Assembly (NCBI GenBank): GCA_947247005.1
Contig: OX365948.1
Coordinates: forward strand, 56,403,401-56,467,400
Source: Spisula solida
Taxonomy: Eukaryota > Mollusca > Bivalvia > Venerida > Mactridae
Length of the DNA: 64,000 nt
Reading direction: 5' to 3'
Every line of letters begins with the position of its first letter. Positions within the stretch are counted from its first letter, which is position 1. This document shows positions 58,601 to 62,846 of this stretch, piece by piece. Both the position numbers and the translations under genes were made by a program. The notes below the pieces were generated by a model. That model was not told the origin of the DNA and searched no databases. It saw nothing but the letters and a program-made list of their open reading frames with translations.

Positions 58601-60643
58601 TTCAACAACAACAATGGCCGCTTGTGCCATAAAATAGAATATAATAAGTTTATTTTCCAATTATGGATCATTGCGGGCAAACAGTCGCACTTAAAAATAT
58701 CCACATGCATATTTCTTCCTCCATTATTACGGTTGCAACTACAATTTGGGTCATCTTAAACATTTTACTTTCTGTTCCGTTTTGTTCGTAAGGTGTTTAG
58801 AGTAGAACATTCGGCACACTGTGCAGGGCAGTTCCGTTTTGTTCGTAAGTTGTTCGGAGTAGAACATCCCGCACAGTGTGCGGAACAGACGTTCCGAACA
58901 TACCCTATATGAATAATGTAGAACACGTCATGCATTCAATCAGGGATCTATCGCTTGGCAAGAGAGGTAACCCATGCCTGCCATGTATTGATTGAACGGG
59001 ATATAACGTTGACTCCTACGCAGTGACTTCCCTTACCACTATGTGAGGTGGAATGATTTAAACTAATCTTTCAGATACGTGATCGCTTTGAGCAGTTCGG
59101 TTGTATCTTTGAATTAGAATTACCATCGACACTCAACTCTAGCTATACCTTATTGCATTACAGTTACAGAGTTAACTTTCCTTGTTTTTCCAAACGCACT
59201 CTCCGTATCATCACAGGAACTTGCATAATAGAAATTTTTTTTTTGATACAGGCTCTACAGTACTGAAAAAAAATTCCAAAAAAAAAGTTTTTCAATTTTT
59301 TTTTATAAATTATGCATGTTCCTGTGGCTTCATACACTTATAATACGTAGACGCGTCGTGTTCGTATTTCTAATCTAATTTGCACCTTCATTTTAATTCA
59401 TTATTAGTTTTTATTACCATGAAAATCACACTGAATTAGATTATTTGCCAGCTTATTGTCTCACGGCAACGTCATCGTAATTCAATTTACAGGAAGTGGT
59501 TTTTATTGCGTACTACATGTACTTGGATTTTGTGTAACTTTGTTTAGTTGTTAAGGCTTTATGCAGTTTTTTCAACACCTTTTTCAGTCACATAGACCCA
59601 TGCGACATTTAGTTAACTTTATTTTTTTTCTGGAATTATTTTTCATCCAGTGCTAACGTATTCTTTCGCTAGCAACTGTCTACTTCTCCGAATGGGAAAG
59701 AGTAAACTAAACCAAAGTCATAAAAGAACATAATAACAAGTCGAGTCTGCGATTCAGGTCCGTTTATAGAGACAAAAAAGCACCGAGTCAAAAATATTCT
59801 AGGGAATAACTATCTTTAAAAGACATGCTAATGTTGGTGTGCCTTAGCTTGGCTATACGGGCCTGGTGATATTAACCTATATCGGCTTGTCGAACGCCTA
59901 CCGTCCTGCCAACAGCAATAACATGATAGACTGAGACTACTTTACCATATATACTGGCTTATGAGGCGACTTGGACCATAAGGCATTCATAGGCATTGGA
60001 CTGGTAAAATGTGATTTTTGAATAAACTGTCGTTTAAGCAGGGTCGACTTCTGATCGAACATATACGGTAGCTAACCTAGTCCGGGATTTGAACCTAATT
60101 CTGCATGTCGACATTCCAGCACCCTAAAAACTGTCCAAACGTGTAAAGTCCAGACATGTATCTTAGCATACCCCTGTCATATTGCTCCTCTAACATTTCA
60201 TATAATTTTTATTTCATCTTTTACAGCCACGGCGTGGGTTAAAGACTTACCTATCACATTTTTCTATAAGAATGAAAACAACAGCATCACACCTTATGTT
60301 TGGATTGAATGCGTTTCCTGGTAACGTTGACCAGGAATTGACAGAAGGACGCAAGAGGGCGCTGTCGTACACTGAAACTGTATCAGAGCCGCAGAAAACC
60401 GGAAGTGGATTTACTTGTTATGTAGATTATGACACAAAATCGGATTCGAATATTTCCTCAAACAATGGTTCATGTGTGACAGAAACTAAGCCAGAAACGG
60501 ATTCAAACCAAAACAAGACATCCACGACCATAGAAAATCCTGATGAAGTTATTTATGCAAAGGTTGATAAACTAAAGAAATCAAAACACAAAAATTCAAC
60601 TGACCAGTGCCATACATGTCCAGTATGCCGTTTATCCTTATAA
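25257..60643 (+). CDS. CABIT-domain signalling adaptor, GAREM/THEMIS-type (five exons, 554 aa)
   Basis: Exons 25257-25622, 51675-52413, 53123-53233, 57570-57601 and 60227-60643 join in phases 0, 1, 1, 0 and total 1665 nt. Residues ~15-270 form a CABIT domain. Its LPCLVKLADD start, the DFLIPLEYGGKVRLFDR strand pair and the LMVMLSGPVQLLGLQ segment follow the GAREM pattern (IPVHYAGQFKL..., L..GDELTLMGQ). CABIT proteins are cytosolic adaptors in receptor tyrosine kinase or antigen-receptor signalling, commonly through GRB2. Residues 362-367 (PPLPEK) form a PxxPxK SH3-binding motif. VIYAKV around Tyr526 fits a V/IxYxxV phosphotyrosine motif. The C-terminus is basic with a CHTCPVC cluster. There is no SAM domain, unlike vertebrate GAREM, and the protein is shorter. 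An in-frame TAA lies directly before GTG-ATG, supporting a start at 25257 or at Met6 (25272, better context). The first intron is ~26 kb and hosts another gene. Confidence 0.8.
26394..27035 (-). mobile_element. LINE fragment: C-terminal part of a reverse transcriptase ORF
   Basis: About 210 open codons start near RKLTKQTYNL and end at 26394. CKICNTLEDEFHFILEC is the Cx2Cx7Hx4C zinc-binding motif found C-terminal to LINE reverse transcriptases, followed by LYNNLRKTYIDKYF. The polymerase core is absent and a stop lies just upstream (near 27040), so this is a 5'-truncated dead copy. It sits in intron 1 of the CABIT gene, antisense to it. Confidence 0.75.
28019..28097 (-). mobile_element. 84 bp short mobile element, copy 1
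   Basis: cattctgattacctcggcct + ttatgcattg ... accggagataaacgg + aaatggccgagctttcac. It is the same short repeat as at 28806, 52472 and 63195. Confidence 0.7.
28521..28600 (+). mobile_element. SINE/LINE 3' tail
   Basis: aaagtgcctctgaacgtgtg followed by agacgctatataaatctggt and an A/T-rich tail resembles the 3' end shared by many invertebrate SINEs and their partner LINEs. The upstream open frame (28079-28525) shows no domain. Confidence 0.4.
28806..28929 (+). mobile_element. 84 bp short mobile element, copy 2 (with ~35 bp internal insertion)
   Basis: cgtgaaagctaggccatttc ... ttgcaatgcataaaggccga + ggtgatcaaaatg, with an extra tgtctaagtgtagttatacac segment in the middle. Confidence 0.65.
29978..30217. 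mobile_element. GGGTACTGTTTTATCAAAGC MITE, copy 1
   Basis: Inverted ends gggtactgttttatcaaagc and gctttgataaaacagtaccc-type (tcctttgataaaacagtaccc). Related copies are at 49617-49869 and, as a right half, about 48540-48622. Confidence 0.8.
30525..30787. mobile_element. AATTTGACACGA-family MITE, diverged copy
   Basis: Shares tcttgcgttgaatatat, ttccgcgagcaaatcgtgca and gatactccccgcttatgaaaac with four better copies (36322, 40547, 48053, 62579). Confidence 0.65.
31640..31865 (+). mobile_element. tRNA-like SINE remnant
   Basis: ggtgatagagcgtccgtttg followed by gacgtatcggattctatcac resembles a decayed A box and B box (GGATTCTATC). Weak. Confidence 0.3.
32250..32705 (-). mobile_element. LINE fragment, 3' end of a reverse transcriptase ORF with frameshifts
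   Basis: The minus strand reads MYGAECWIVPVKDSQTLSGF HTRSLLKICKIYWPTKISNN, the conserved C-terminal thumb region (YGAE.W ... F..R.LR.I..I.W...I.N). After frameshifts it continues GKRNRGRLKETWRR and RIENIAKDRGQWRDLV, and ends with a tgtaag-type tail. It is 5'-truncated and dead. Confidence 0.75.
33032..33037 (-). terminator. Polyadenylation signal AATAAA of the CBM20 gene
   Basis: AATAAA on the minus strand (tttatt on plus) lies 65 nt after the stop codon of the CBM20 gene. This is a normal spacing for a short 3' UTR. Confidence 0.65.
33102..33446 (-). CDS. CBM20 gene exon 14 (terminal; membrane span)
   Basis: Acceptor attatttcag, then SKWRHKIAVGIGALSGVVLG and the rest of the span. The luminal or extracytosolic tail contains ITIDNNFQEMAWDYVSNATY and ends FGSFM-stop. 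The exon is acidic and Ala-rich after the span. It is preceded by a phase-0 junction. Confidence 0.85.
   Translation of the reverse strand, partial: SKWRHKIAVGIGALSGVVLGGSAIYLAASMRTVADTEQQEDITIDNNFQEMAWDYVSNATYMAYDAFSTVMTETRPAREPPTAVEELVEVAASAADFAYTSLVQGMNSAFGSFM
33102..47901 (-). CDS. CBM20 (starch/glycogen-binding) domain membrane protein, 14 exons, 627 aa
   Basis: The exons join in phases 0,1,1,2,2,2,2,2,2,2,2,2,0 and total 1884 nt. Residues 11-125 form a CBM20 domain: VWVHYNV, GNIRALGNWDVSRAL (Trp52), YKWIILDRDGKVSRWEEGEN (Trp84, Trp96, Asn101). These are the aromatic and NWD-type positions that stack on alpha-glucan in laforin, STBD1 and amylases. A linker (129-513) is built from repeated ~24-residue exon modules plus a 36 bp repeat region of IRPSDDTGGD-type units (~307-450). 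Residues 520-541 (IAVGIGALSGVVLGGSAIYL) form one membrane span preceded by KWRHK. By the positive-inside rule the CBM20 side is cytosolic, and about 86 residues follow the span. STBD1 has the opposite order (membrane anchor N-terminal, CBM20 C-terminal). Likely role: tethering glycogen to a membrane; this is inference. The whole gene lies in intron 1 of the CABIT gene on the other strand. Confidence 0.85.
33470..33547. repeat. ~20 bp repeat, 4 copies
   Basis: actataaatagtaacatat repeats four times in the last intron, directly beside exon 14. Confidence 0.85.
33575..33789. mobile_element. TATAGTCCAGTyAGGATA MITE, copy 1
   Basis: tatagtccagttaggata and tatcctgactggactata are inverted ends, 215 bp apart. 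The inverse-oriented second copy is at 40764-40983. Confidence 0.8.
34038..34318. mobile_element. TGTAGCAATACCAC MITE, copy 1
   Basis: cagtgtagcaataccacgt and acgtggtattgctacactg are inverted ends, continuing inward with gactacagttccaagacgaa / ttgaacttgtagccaaaagt. Confidence 0.85.
34363..34526. mobile_element. TGTAGCAATACCAC MITE, copy 2
   Basis: cagtgtagcaataccacgtg ... cacgtagaattgctacacta. Its right end is 15 nt from the donor-side edge of exon 13 (34541). Confidence 0.8.
34541..34586 (-). CDS. CBM20 gene exon 13
   Basis: tttttttcag / 46 nt / gtaagt. It completes Arg498 and encodes DDVSRDQPVPVSTPH. It changes phase from 2 to 0, linking the modular linker to the membrane-span exon. Confidence 0.75.
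35111..35179 (-). CDS. CBM20 gene exon 12 (repeat module)
   Basis: tcattcag / 69 nt / gtaagt, phase 2-2. Encodes LAKDLTAAVGIQSDEMVEDI SSR; closest in pattern to exon 5 (FAKVGLQ...DEMDGDTSQ). Confidence 0.85.
35367..35962. mobile_element. TIR element, 596 bp
   Basis: gagccagtctccaggaaaac + ctgctat at the left and its exact reverse complement at the right end. The interior is non-coding. It lies in the intron between exons 11 and 12. Confidence 0.8.
36322..36582. mobile_element. AATTTGACACGA-family MITE abutting exon 11
   Basis: tatagcacggataatttgac ... gtcgagagtcgtgtcaaatt + ctccgt. Its right end reaches within a few nt of the exon 11 donor at 36584. Confidence 0.7.
36585..37091 (-). CDS. 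CBM20 gene exon 11 with in-frame 36 bp minisatellite
   Basis: Acceptor aactatttaag and donor ATCAG/gtacgt, 507 nt, phase 2-2. About 12 repeats of a 12-residue unit (IRPSDDTGGDSR type) precede KIKKISDLLPGQCIPGFVTN + RPGRRALIR. That terminal segment aligns with exon 9 (LKISNLPPGQSVPCFITR). All unit lengths keep frame; one unit has lost a single codon (PSDGRGDRR). Confidence 0.8.
36660..37085. repeat. 36 bp coding minisatellite, ~12 copies
   Basis: The unit cctcctgtgtcgtcggatgg + cctgattctgctatca repeats with base substitutions that mostly swap D/G, S/R/I and V/D in the protein. Confidence 0.95.
37213..37345. repeat. Compound trinucleotide microsatellite
   Basis: (gtt)n, (agtagc)n and (aat/att)n tracts in the intron between exons 10 and 11. 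Confidence 0.9.
37431..37499 (-). CDS. CBM20 gene exon 10 (repeat module)
   Basis: tcattcag / 69 nt / gtaagt, phase 2-2. Encodes FPEDLNISVDRQIEEFDKAS SSR. Its flanks (gttttcattcag, CTCAAGgtaagtt) are identical to those of exon 12. Confidence 0.85.
37722..37960. mobile_element. TGTAAAATCATTAATTTT-family repeat, copy 1
   Basis: gttgatttcgttg, ctcgaccacgaaatcaaat and ccacgaaaatgcatttttatc are shared with copies at 39384, 39784, 48796, 53960 and 56268. The ends are inverted (actgtaaaatcat / atgattttacagt in the better copies). Confidence 0.7.
38099..38224 (-). CDS. CBM20 gene exon 9
   Basis: Acceptor taaaccattttag and donor ATCAG/gtattt, 126 nt, phase 2-2. Encodes TANDRSTPGYSRISKLKISN + LPPGQSVPCFITRVDGQQLD I. 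It is the paralogue of the end of exon 11, without a minisatellite. Confidence 0.85.
38430..38530. mobile_element. tRNA-like SINE
   Basis: A serine/leucine-like body with gtcgagtgctcaaattcgtc, ctcggcgatggcgcc and a B-box-like CGGTTTGAATCCC. It shares ttgctaggtaatggcgcc-type sequence with 44450-44545. Confidence 0.55.
39210..39281 (-). CDS. CBM20 gene exon 8 (repeat module)
   Basis: ctattcag / 72 nt / gtaaga, phase 2-2. Encodes FTNVDLQSCISRPRKVIDWG TSSM, nearly parallel to exon 5 (FAKVGLQSYADRPRDEMDGD TSQ). Confidence 0.85.
39384..39600. mobile_element. TGTAAAATCATTAATTTT-family repeat, copy 2
   Basis: ttgttgatttcgcggataaac ... aaatccgcgaaatttaatac + ccccgaaaatt, diverged. Confidence 0.6.
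39784..40006. mobile_element. TGTAAAATCATTAATTTT-family repeat, copy 3
   Basis: tgctgtaaaatcattatttt ... gaaaatatgtgattttactgt shows the inverted ends best. Confidence 0.75.
40032..40100 (-). CDS. CBM20 gene exon 7 (diverged module)
   Basis: cacttcag / 69 nt / gtaagt, phase 2-2. Encodes FDEMETNSLDGQSVVWYQHT ASV. Same size and flanks as the other modules but the most diverged sequence. Confidence 0.8.
40547..40770. mobile_element. AATTTGACACGA-family MITE
   Basis: tatagtccagagaattcgac ... ttcaacgcaagaaccttgta. It abuts, and may share its end with, the next element. Confidence 0.7.
40764..40983. mobile_element. TATAGTCCAGTyAGGATA MITE, copy 2
   Basis: tatagtccagtcaggataaa ... aatatcttaaatggactata, the inverse orientation of 33575-33789. 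Confidence 0.8.
41057..41134 (-). CDS. CBM20 gene exon 6 (repeat module)
   Basis: taattcag / 78 nt / gtaagt, phase 2-2. Encodes LANMGFHIQEYQERTRELID EDSSSE. Confidence 0.85.
41320..41333. promoter_or_regulatory. Palindromic CRE-like site GCATGACGTCATGC
   Basis: A perfect 14 bp palindrome around TGACGTCA in the intron between exons 5 and 6. Further TGACGTCA at 41872-41879 and TGACGTGACGTC at 41891-41902 make a small cluster. Function is inference; CREB/ATF proteins bind this sequence. Confidence 0.35.
41538..41609 (-). CDS. CBM20 gene exon 5 (repeat module)
   Basis: tttaattaag / 72 nt / gtaagt, phase 2-2. Encodes FAKVGLQSYADRPRDEMDGD TSQ. Best reference for the module. Confidence 0.85.
42113..42178. 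repeat. Perfect-arm hairpin
   Basis: tcatccaacattgtgttaga ... gctaacacaatgttggatga: 25 bp arms around a short loop. It is immediately followed by one arm of a second inverted repeat (gtacataaagaaacg at 42184, reverse copy at about 42617-42632). Confidence 0.75.
42679..42724 (-). CDS. CBM20 gene exon 4
   Basis: atttattgtag / 46 nt / gtatgt. Encodes VRDRYGTECSLDEID and changes phase from 1 to 2, joining the CBM20 domain to the phase-2 module array. Confidence 0.8.
42950..43010 (+). mobile_element. tRNA-like SINE head
   Basis: gctgtcgccgttgggtcgtg + GGTTCGAATCCC is a perfect B box; no closed cloverleaf. Confidence 0.5.
43024..43090. mobile_element. TGTAGCAATACCAC MITE, right half
   Basis: gaagcaaagttcgtcttgga + cctgtagccaaaggtcatgtggtattgctacattg; the left half is missing. 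Confidence 0.75.
43986..44051. mobile_element. TGTAGCAATACCAC MITE, short copy
   Basis: caatgtagcaatactgc ... aagtggtattgctacattg, 66 bp, an internally deleted palindrome. Confidence 0.8.
44298..44393. repeat. Palindromic MITE-like hairpin
   Basis: tataaactatacaatttatt ... aaattgtatagtttata, arms ~40 bp with cggatacaggc as loop. Confidence 0.8.
44450..44545 (+). mobile_element. tRNA(Ser/Leu)-like SINE
   Basis: A box TAGCTGAGTGG and B box GGTTCGAACCC with a long variable region. The acceptor stem does not pair, so it is a SINE or tRNA pseudogene. Confidence 0.55.
44815..44970. mobile_element. Decayed Penelope-like termini in inverted arrangement
   Basis: gtttcgacctaagccttttt and its neighbour resemble a degenerate reverse copy of the hammerhead-like core at 22579-22616. 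catagtttccactctttaat and its reverse flank it. Confidence 0.35.
45118..45234 (-). CDS. CBM20 gene exon 3
   Basis: actttag / 117 nt / gtaaaa, phase 1-1. DGKVSRWEEGENKVLHIPRI finishes the CBM20 domain; Trp96 and Asn101 are at the expected sugar-binding positions. Confidence 0.9.
45632..45872 (-). CDS. CBM20 gene exon 2 (CBM20 core)
   Basis: cccatctag / 241 nt / gtttgt, phase 0-1. Encodes VDVTLRYIDVHYKLACNVWV ... GNIRALGNWDVSRALVAADL ... YKWIILDR. The donor gtttgt is weaker than in the other exons. Confidence 0.9.
46042..46565. repeat. ~78 bp tandem repeat, ~7 copies
   Basis: The unit caataagtcatacagtgata + ggaaatcacaaatgcttttg + ctcacaataagtcatacaag + ttgaattatatattcttc contains caataagtcatac twice, so a 39 bp half-unit was the likely ancestor. 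A single related unit occurs at 31340-31420. Confidence 0.85.
46610..46862 (+). mobile_element. tRNA-like SINE with a tandem duplication in its body
   Basis: The A box (tagtggtagagcg) and gtcccgggtccaa head is followed by a ~92 bp segment (cgcgtcataccaaaagttcc ... gctgcgatggataac) present twice in perfect tandem. Confidence 0.65.
47875..47901 (-). CDS. CBM20 gene exon 1 (start codon)
   Basis: ATG at 47901-47899 with A at -3 (gggaaaATGT), nine codons MFPDDQHEN, then AAT/gtaagt, phase 0. It joins VDVTLRY of exon 2 in frame. It is preceded by a promoter-like region. Confidence 0.75.
47902..48010 (-). promoter_or_regulatory. TATA-less promoter of the CBM20 gene: two ETS sites, CCAAT, CRE half
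   Basis: CCGGAAGT at 47943-47950 and again at 47968-47975 (both CGCCGGAAGT), ATTGG (reverse CCAAT) at 48005-48009 and TGACGTC at 47924-47930 lie within 110 bp upstream of the ATG. This spacing is typical of housekeeping-type ETS/NF-Y promoters. A MITE begins at 48053. Confidence 0.55.
48053..48312. mobile_element. AATTTGACACGA-family MITE
   Basis: tatagcacagagaatttgac ... gtgtcaaattcgctggacta + ta: the inverted ends are clearest here, 260 bp. Confidence 0.8.
48796..49020. mobile_element. TGTAAAATCATTAATTTT-family repeat, copy 4
   Basis: tgattatttttcgtggagat ... aaaatatgtgatttcacaat. Confidence 0.65.
49276..49541. mobile_element. MITE with TIR TATGGAAAGCCATAG
   Basis: tatggaaagccatagatcac and gttaactatggctttccata are inverted. 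The interior has repeated cagttcg/cgaactg motifs. Confidence 0.8.
49617..49869. mobile_element. GGGTACTGTTTTATCAAAGC MITE, copy 2
   Basis: ggataccgttttatcaaagc ... agtgctttgataaaacagta + ccc. Confidence 0.8.
50126..50148 (+). repeat. Poly(G) tract of ~22
   Basis: An uninterrupted G run in CABIT intron 1, flanked by catagtcatt and taaatgatgg. G-quadruplex forming in the sense transcript. Confidence 0.9.
51210..51415. repeat. ~30 bp CCAAT-containing repeats, ~7 copies
   Basis: Variants of acaaacgtcagccaatgaaa + acatgtttt are arrayed 260-460 bp upstream of CABIT exon 2. Several carry an intact CCAAT. Confidence 0.75.
51456..51570. repeat. Inverted repeat upstream of CABIT exon 2
   Basis: gaaaggaaattttagcaaat + gataaaacttataaactgcaag pairs with cttgcagttgataagtttta + tcatttgttaaaatatcctttt. 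The hairpin ends about 105 nt before the exon 2 acceptor. Confidence 0.8.
51675..52413 (+). CDS. CABIT gene exon 2
   Basis: Acceptor cctttttatttcag precedes LIEDFPRYIKAADDMI. The exon finishes the CABIT domain and ends with PPDTPPLPEKC at TGTG/gtaaga, phase 1. At 739 nt it is the longest exon of the gene. Confidence 0.85.
52472..52555 (-). mobile_element. 84 bp short mobile element, copy 3
   Basis: cattctgatcacctcagtct ... cggaaatggccgagctctca, in CABIT intron 2. Confidence 0.65.
53123..53233 (+). CDS. CABIT gene exon 3
   Basis: Acceptor cgtttgtttcag and donor GGAA/gtaagt. The exon encodes EGRTLSSSFSMPVV, NAEHKPECPKLSRKRFFSA and NDIG. It is serine-rich and basic, phase 1-1, so it can be skipped without frameshift. 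Confidence 0.8.
53312..53468. mobile_element. CACAGGTAACTG MITE, copy 2
   Basis: A 157 bp near-perfect palindrome: cacaggtaactgtatcatta ... taatgatacagttacctgtg-type ends. It lies 79 bp after CABIT exon 3. Confidence 0.9.
53527..53835 (+). mobile_element. Full-length tRNA-derived SINE
   Basis: A box TGGTCTAGTGG and B box GGTTCGATCCC in a tRNA-like head, then a body with ggacgagacgttatgcgaag, tttacatcggcacataaaag and cctcgtctgggggccttgcc, ending in aggataaataaaagcattgt. Confidence 0.75.
53960..54150. mobile_element. TGTAAAATCATTAATTTT-family repeat, copy 5 (reverse)
   Basis: ttcgtggattttgataaaaa + tgcatg ... gaaaactaatgattttacac. Confidence 0.75.
54350..54416 (+). mobile_element. Retroposon 3' tail, (TTA)n
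   Basis: gggtatatcatcggaaaata + aagttattattattattattg has the form of an ancient SINE/LINE tail. Confidence 0.4.
54798..55085 (+). mobile_element. tRNA-like SINE interrupted by a MITE
   Basis: The A box TAGCGCAGTGG with tagagcgtccattttgtgtg precedes, and a decayed B-box region (gggttgactctgtgacc) follows, the MITE at 54845-55063. Confidence 0.6.
54845..55063. mobile_element. GATCTcrtGAAGCATCTC MITE, copy 1 (carries an empty site)
   Basis: ccctgatctcatgaagcatc + tc ... gagatgcttctgaagatcgg + gac are inverted ends. It contains caaatattggcatgtgtc, the uninterrupted version of the site occupied at 63195-63278 in copy 2. Confidence 0.8.
56268..56640. mobile_element. TGTAAAATCATTAATTTT-family repeat, copy 6, with nested MITE
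   Basis: actgtaaaatcattaatttt + cgcgggtattaaatttcg at the left. The rest resumes around 56525 with gggttttcgtggggatttaa + tttcgcg. The nested element is 56317-56509. Confidence 0.65.
56317..56509. mobile_element. cgctTacttagaatgagaaggtcgtaagt MITE, copy 2 (nested)
   Basis: tcgcttgcttagaatgaaaa ... acttacgaccttctcatcct + aagccagcga, as at 23470-23704. Confidence 0.75.
57171..57404. mobile_element. Tc1/mariner-like MITE, 234 bp, TA TSD
   Basis: cagggtgttaaaaaagttcg + ttctcaa and its reverse at the right end; TA on both sides. It is 165 bp before CABIT exon 4. Confidence 0.85.
57570..57601 (+). CDS. CABIT gene exon 4 (32 nt microexon)
   Basis: ttttttcaattcag / 32 nt / gtaaac. With the preceding A it reads RKTTGVGSDGE and shifts phase from 1 to 0, exactly as the last exon requires. 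Confidence 0.65.
57648..58330. repeat. Long imperfect inverted repeat (~320 bp arms) in CABIT intron 4
   Basis: The left arm (ataacttggcaacatatctg + cagaatgatgcattttgagc ... ccagttggtttgtaaacaaa ... gcaactcttgcaaaat) pairs with the right arm at 58020-58325. It starts 47 nt after the microexon. A partial relative (ctggatgatcggg ... ggagagaaaatggggcttta) is at 43740-43890. Confidence 0.85.
58464..58910. mobile_element. TIR element with repeated GTTCCGNACA / GTTCG motifs
   Basis: tatgggcgcgttcgtaacgc + tgttccgcac and gtgcggaacagacgttccga + acataccctata are inverted. Many gttcggaac-type motifs lie near each end. Confidence 0.6.
59212..59326. mobile_element. Palindromic MITE CACAGGAACTTGCATAAT
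   Basis: cacaggaacttgcataat and attatgcatgttcctgtg are inverted with an A/T-rich middle. It shares only the first six bases with the CACAGGTAACTG family. Confidence 0.8.
60227..60643 (+). CDS. CABIT gene exon 5 (terminal)
   Basis: Acceptor atttcatcttttacag. The exon reads PRRGLKTYLSHFSIRMKTT ... ENPDEVIYAKVDK ... QCHTCPVCRLSL and stops at TAA. Only the phase-0 frame stays open to the end. Possible aataaa signals lie at about 61623 and 61842, and attaaa is closer at about 61096. Confidence 0.75.
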   Translation, partial: PRRGLKTYLSHFSIRMKTTASHLMFGLNAFPGNVDQELTEGRKRALSYTETVSEPQKTGSGFTCYVDYDTKSDSNISSNNGSCVTETKPETDSNQNKTSTTIENPDEVIYAKVDKLKKSKHKNSTDQCHTCPVCRLSL

Positions 60644-61430
60644 TGCATGTTTTTAATTACTTAAACCAATACTGCATTGAAGCCTAGTTAATTTACCTAC
60701 CATACTAATATTCTGAAAAACAAAGTGTACGAGGGTCATTCAATATATAATGCAAACTATCACACAAATTCTTCGATGTACCATCTACAAACTGATTATA
60801 TGAAAATAATTTGTGATTGGCCAATCAATGACATATATGTTAGGGATGCGGTACCGTTTATACCTGTTTTTAAAGCGATCAGGCTTATTATAGTATGTAC
60901 TCGAGGGTATATGCAAAATCCAAATTTGTCCGTACATTGCCCGTGTGCGCTTTATACTAGGAATCAAAAATCGTCTTATAATAGGTCATATACGGTAAAT
61001 GAGCAAAAATGGAGTGAAAGGTTAAATATTGTGACTTTTTTACACTGACACAAAACTGACTGTGATATACATGTAGACATAGAAAACTTGGCTTTTAATT
61101 AAATTACATTTTATATGCGTCATTGTGATATACAAATAGATCTAGAAAATTGCAACTATAACTTGGCTTTTAATTGAATTACATTTTTAAATGCACCATT
61201 TATAACAATGTCAGTTATATTTTTATTGTTATCTGGTATTGTATTTGAATGAAAAATTATTGGTAAAGTATGACACATTTATTTAAACTTTACGTTGTGT
61301 TTTATTTTATTTTTCACATCGAAACATTATGAAATGTACCATTTTTGTATTTTAATAGTTCAGTTATAAAACACGTAAGCTCTTTTTGTGGTTAATGAAT
61401 GTGTTTATCAGCGTTACATTCGCCCAGTGC
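60644..61430. other. CABIT 3' UTR / downstream flank
   Basis: A ~60 bp segment (acttggcttttaattaaatt + acattttatatgc) is tandemly duplicated at about 61085-61195. No coding exon. Confidence 0.4.
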
Positions 61431-61439
61431 AAGTTCCAA

Positions 61440-61580
61440 TCTGATGACGTCATACATGTGGTATTAAATTTTGTTGATGCCACATCCTTGAGAAAGGCAA
61501 CGGAAGTAGACCTTCGTCCATACTGGCGCATGCGCAATGACGATAAAATATCCAATCAGCTGCTGCTAAAACAGACGTGA
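61440..61580. promoter_or_regulatory. Candidate promoter: CRE, ETS, NRF1 and CCAAT motifs
   Basis: TGACGTCA (61445-61452), CGGAAGT (61501-61507), GCGCATGCGC (61526-61535, NRF1 palindrome) and CCAAT (61552-61556) cluster in a locally GC-richer stretch. A plus-strand donor (CCAAAG/gtatgt at about 61647) could end a 5' exon. The gene it would drive is not visible. Confidence 0.4.
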
Positions 61581-62578
61581 GAAGCTTGAGTTGTTGTCAA
61601 TGTAGTTAACTTAATATACCAGAATAAAACTGAGTTTTTGGCCAAAGGTATGTTATTACACCGATTAGTCAAAACATAATTTGCACCTATAGTTTAGTGA
61701 AATTCGAACCAATCTTGTACAACGCCATGGCCTAGCAATAGGACATACAAATACACCACAACGTCAACCCCAATATGATGACGCAATAATCAATACTAAT
61801 ATGGCACCATCTACTCCCCACCAGTAATGTTCGAACTTGTGAATAAAATCATGTTAACACATTGGATGTGTCTGTTAATTCTTTGTCTACTGGTATCACT
61901 GATATGTTTACTAATCATATTAAATATTGACGCATATCACGGGAGGTAATCACATGTAAGCGGCATTTGTAAACATGAAGTGTAATGATGTTCGGATATG
62001 GACATTTTCGGATACGACCGTATGGTCAGTTATTCGTAGTGTACTTGAATTAGTGGATAAGTTGAACCACGAAATCGATCTTCAACGTGTTTCAACGAAA
62101 ATTCATAAAACCACAGTAAAAAGGACAAACCGAAACACTATCTAGTCGAAGAACAACGAGTGTTTATCCAGACACATGTACATTTCTTTGACAGCGGTTG
62201 TTAATTCCGATACTCCGTCTCACGGAAAGCTTTTTTTTATTTTAATTGGGAGAGCGTATGTCGACCGTCTATGACCTGATCTTTGAACCTTTATAACCTG
62301 ATAAAAAGTTTTGAATGTGTAAACATGTTGTTCTGGCATATACACACTGGTTTCATTGACAAAGCTTCTAGCTTTTAGAACAATTTATTGGCGTCCTTAA
62401 TTGAATTCAAACTGCCATTAAGTTTTCCTCGAGACATAGAAATGTCTCAAAAAGATGTACTGTTTATTTTAAGGTATTTTGACGCTCAGAGGAGGTAAAA
62501 TATAGTACAAAATGTATATGTTGGAGCTACGTAAACAAAAAGTTGTCAAATTAAGCTGCTTCCCAACTACTACTAATT

Positions 62579-62846
62579 TATAGTCCAGAGAATTTGACAC
62601 GACTCTCGACCTTCAATTAGCATAATTAAACAGCTGATACATGTATATTGTCTATATTTATAACCCCGGTTCTATGTTTTCATAAGCGGGGAGTATCACG
62701 AAGATATGCTCGAGGTGTAATACCAACACACATCTTAAGAACCGATATTGCACGATTTACTCGCGGACATTTATATATTCAACGCAAGTACCTTGTAATA
62801 TATTCATGCATAAAGGTCAGGGTCATGTCAAATTATCTGTGCTATA
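62579..62846. mobile_element. AATTTGACACGA-family MITE
   Basis: tatagtccagagaatttgac ... atgtcaaattatctgtgcta + ta. The best-preserved full copy after 48053. Confidence 0.8.

Noticed and set aside
60227..60330. Alternative frame of CABIT exon 5 reading TAWVKDLPITFFYKNENNS
   Set aside because: Looks protein-like but meets a TAA after about 30 codons and does not fit the phase set by the microexon; it would be used only if exon 4 were skipped or altered.
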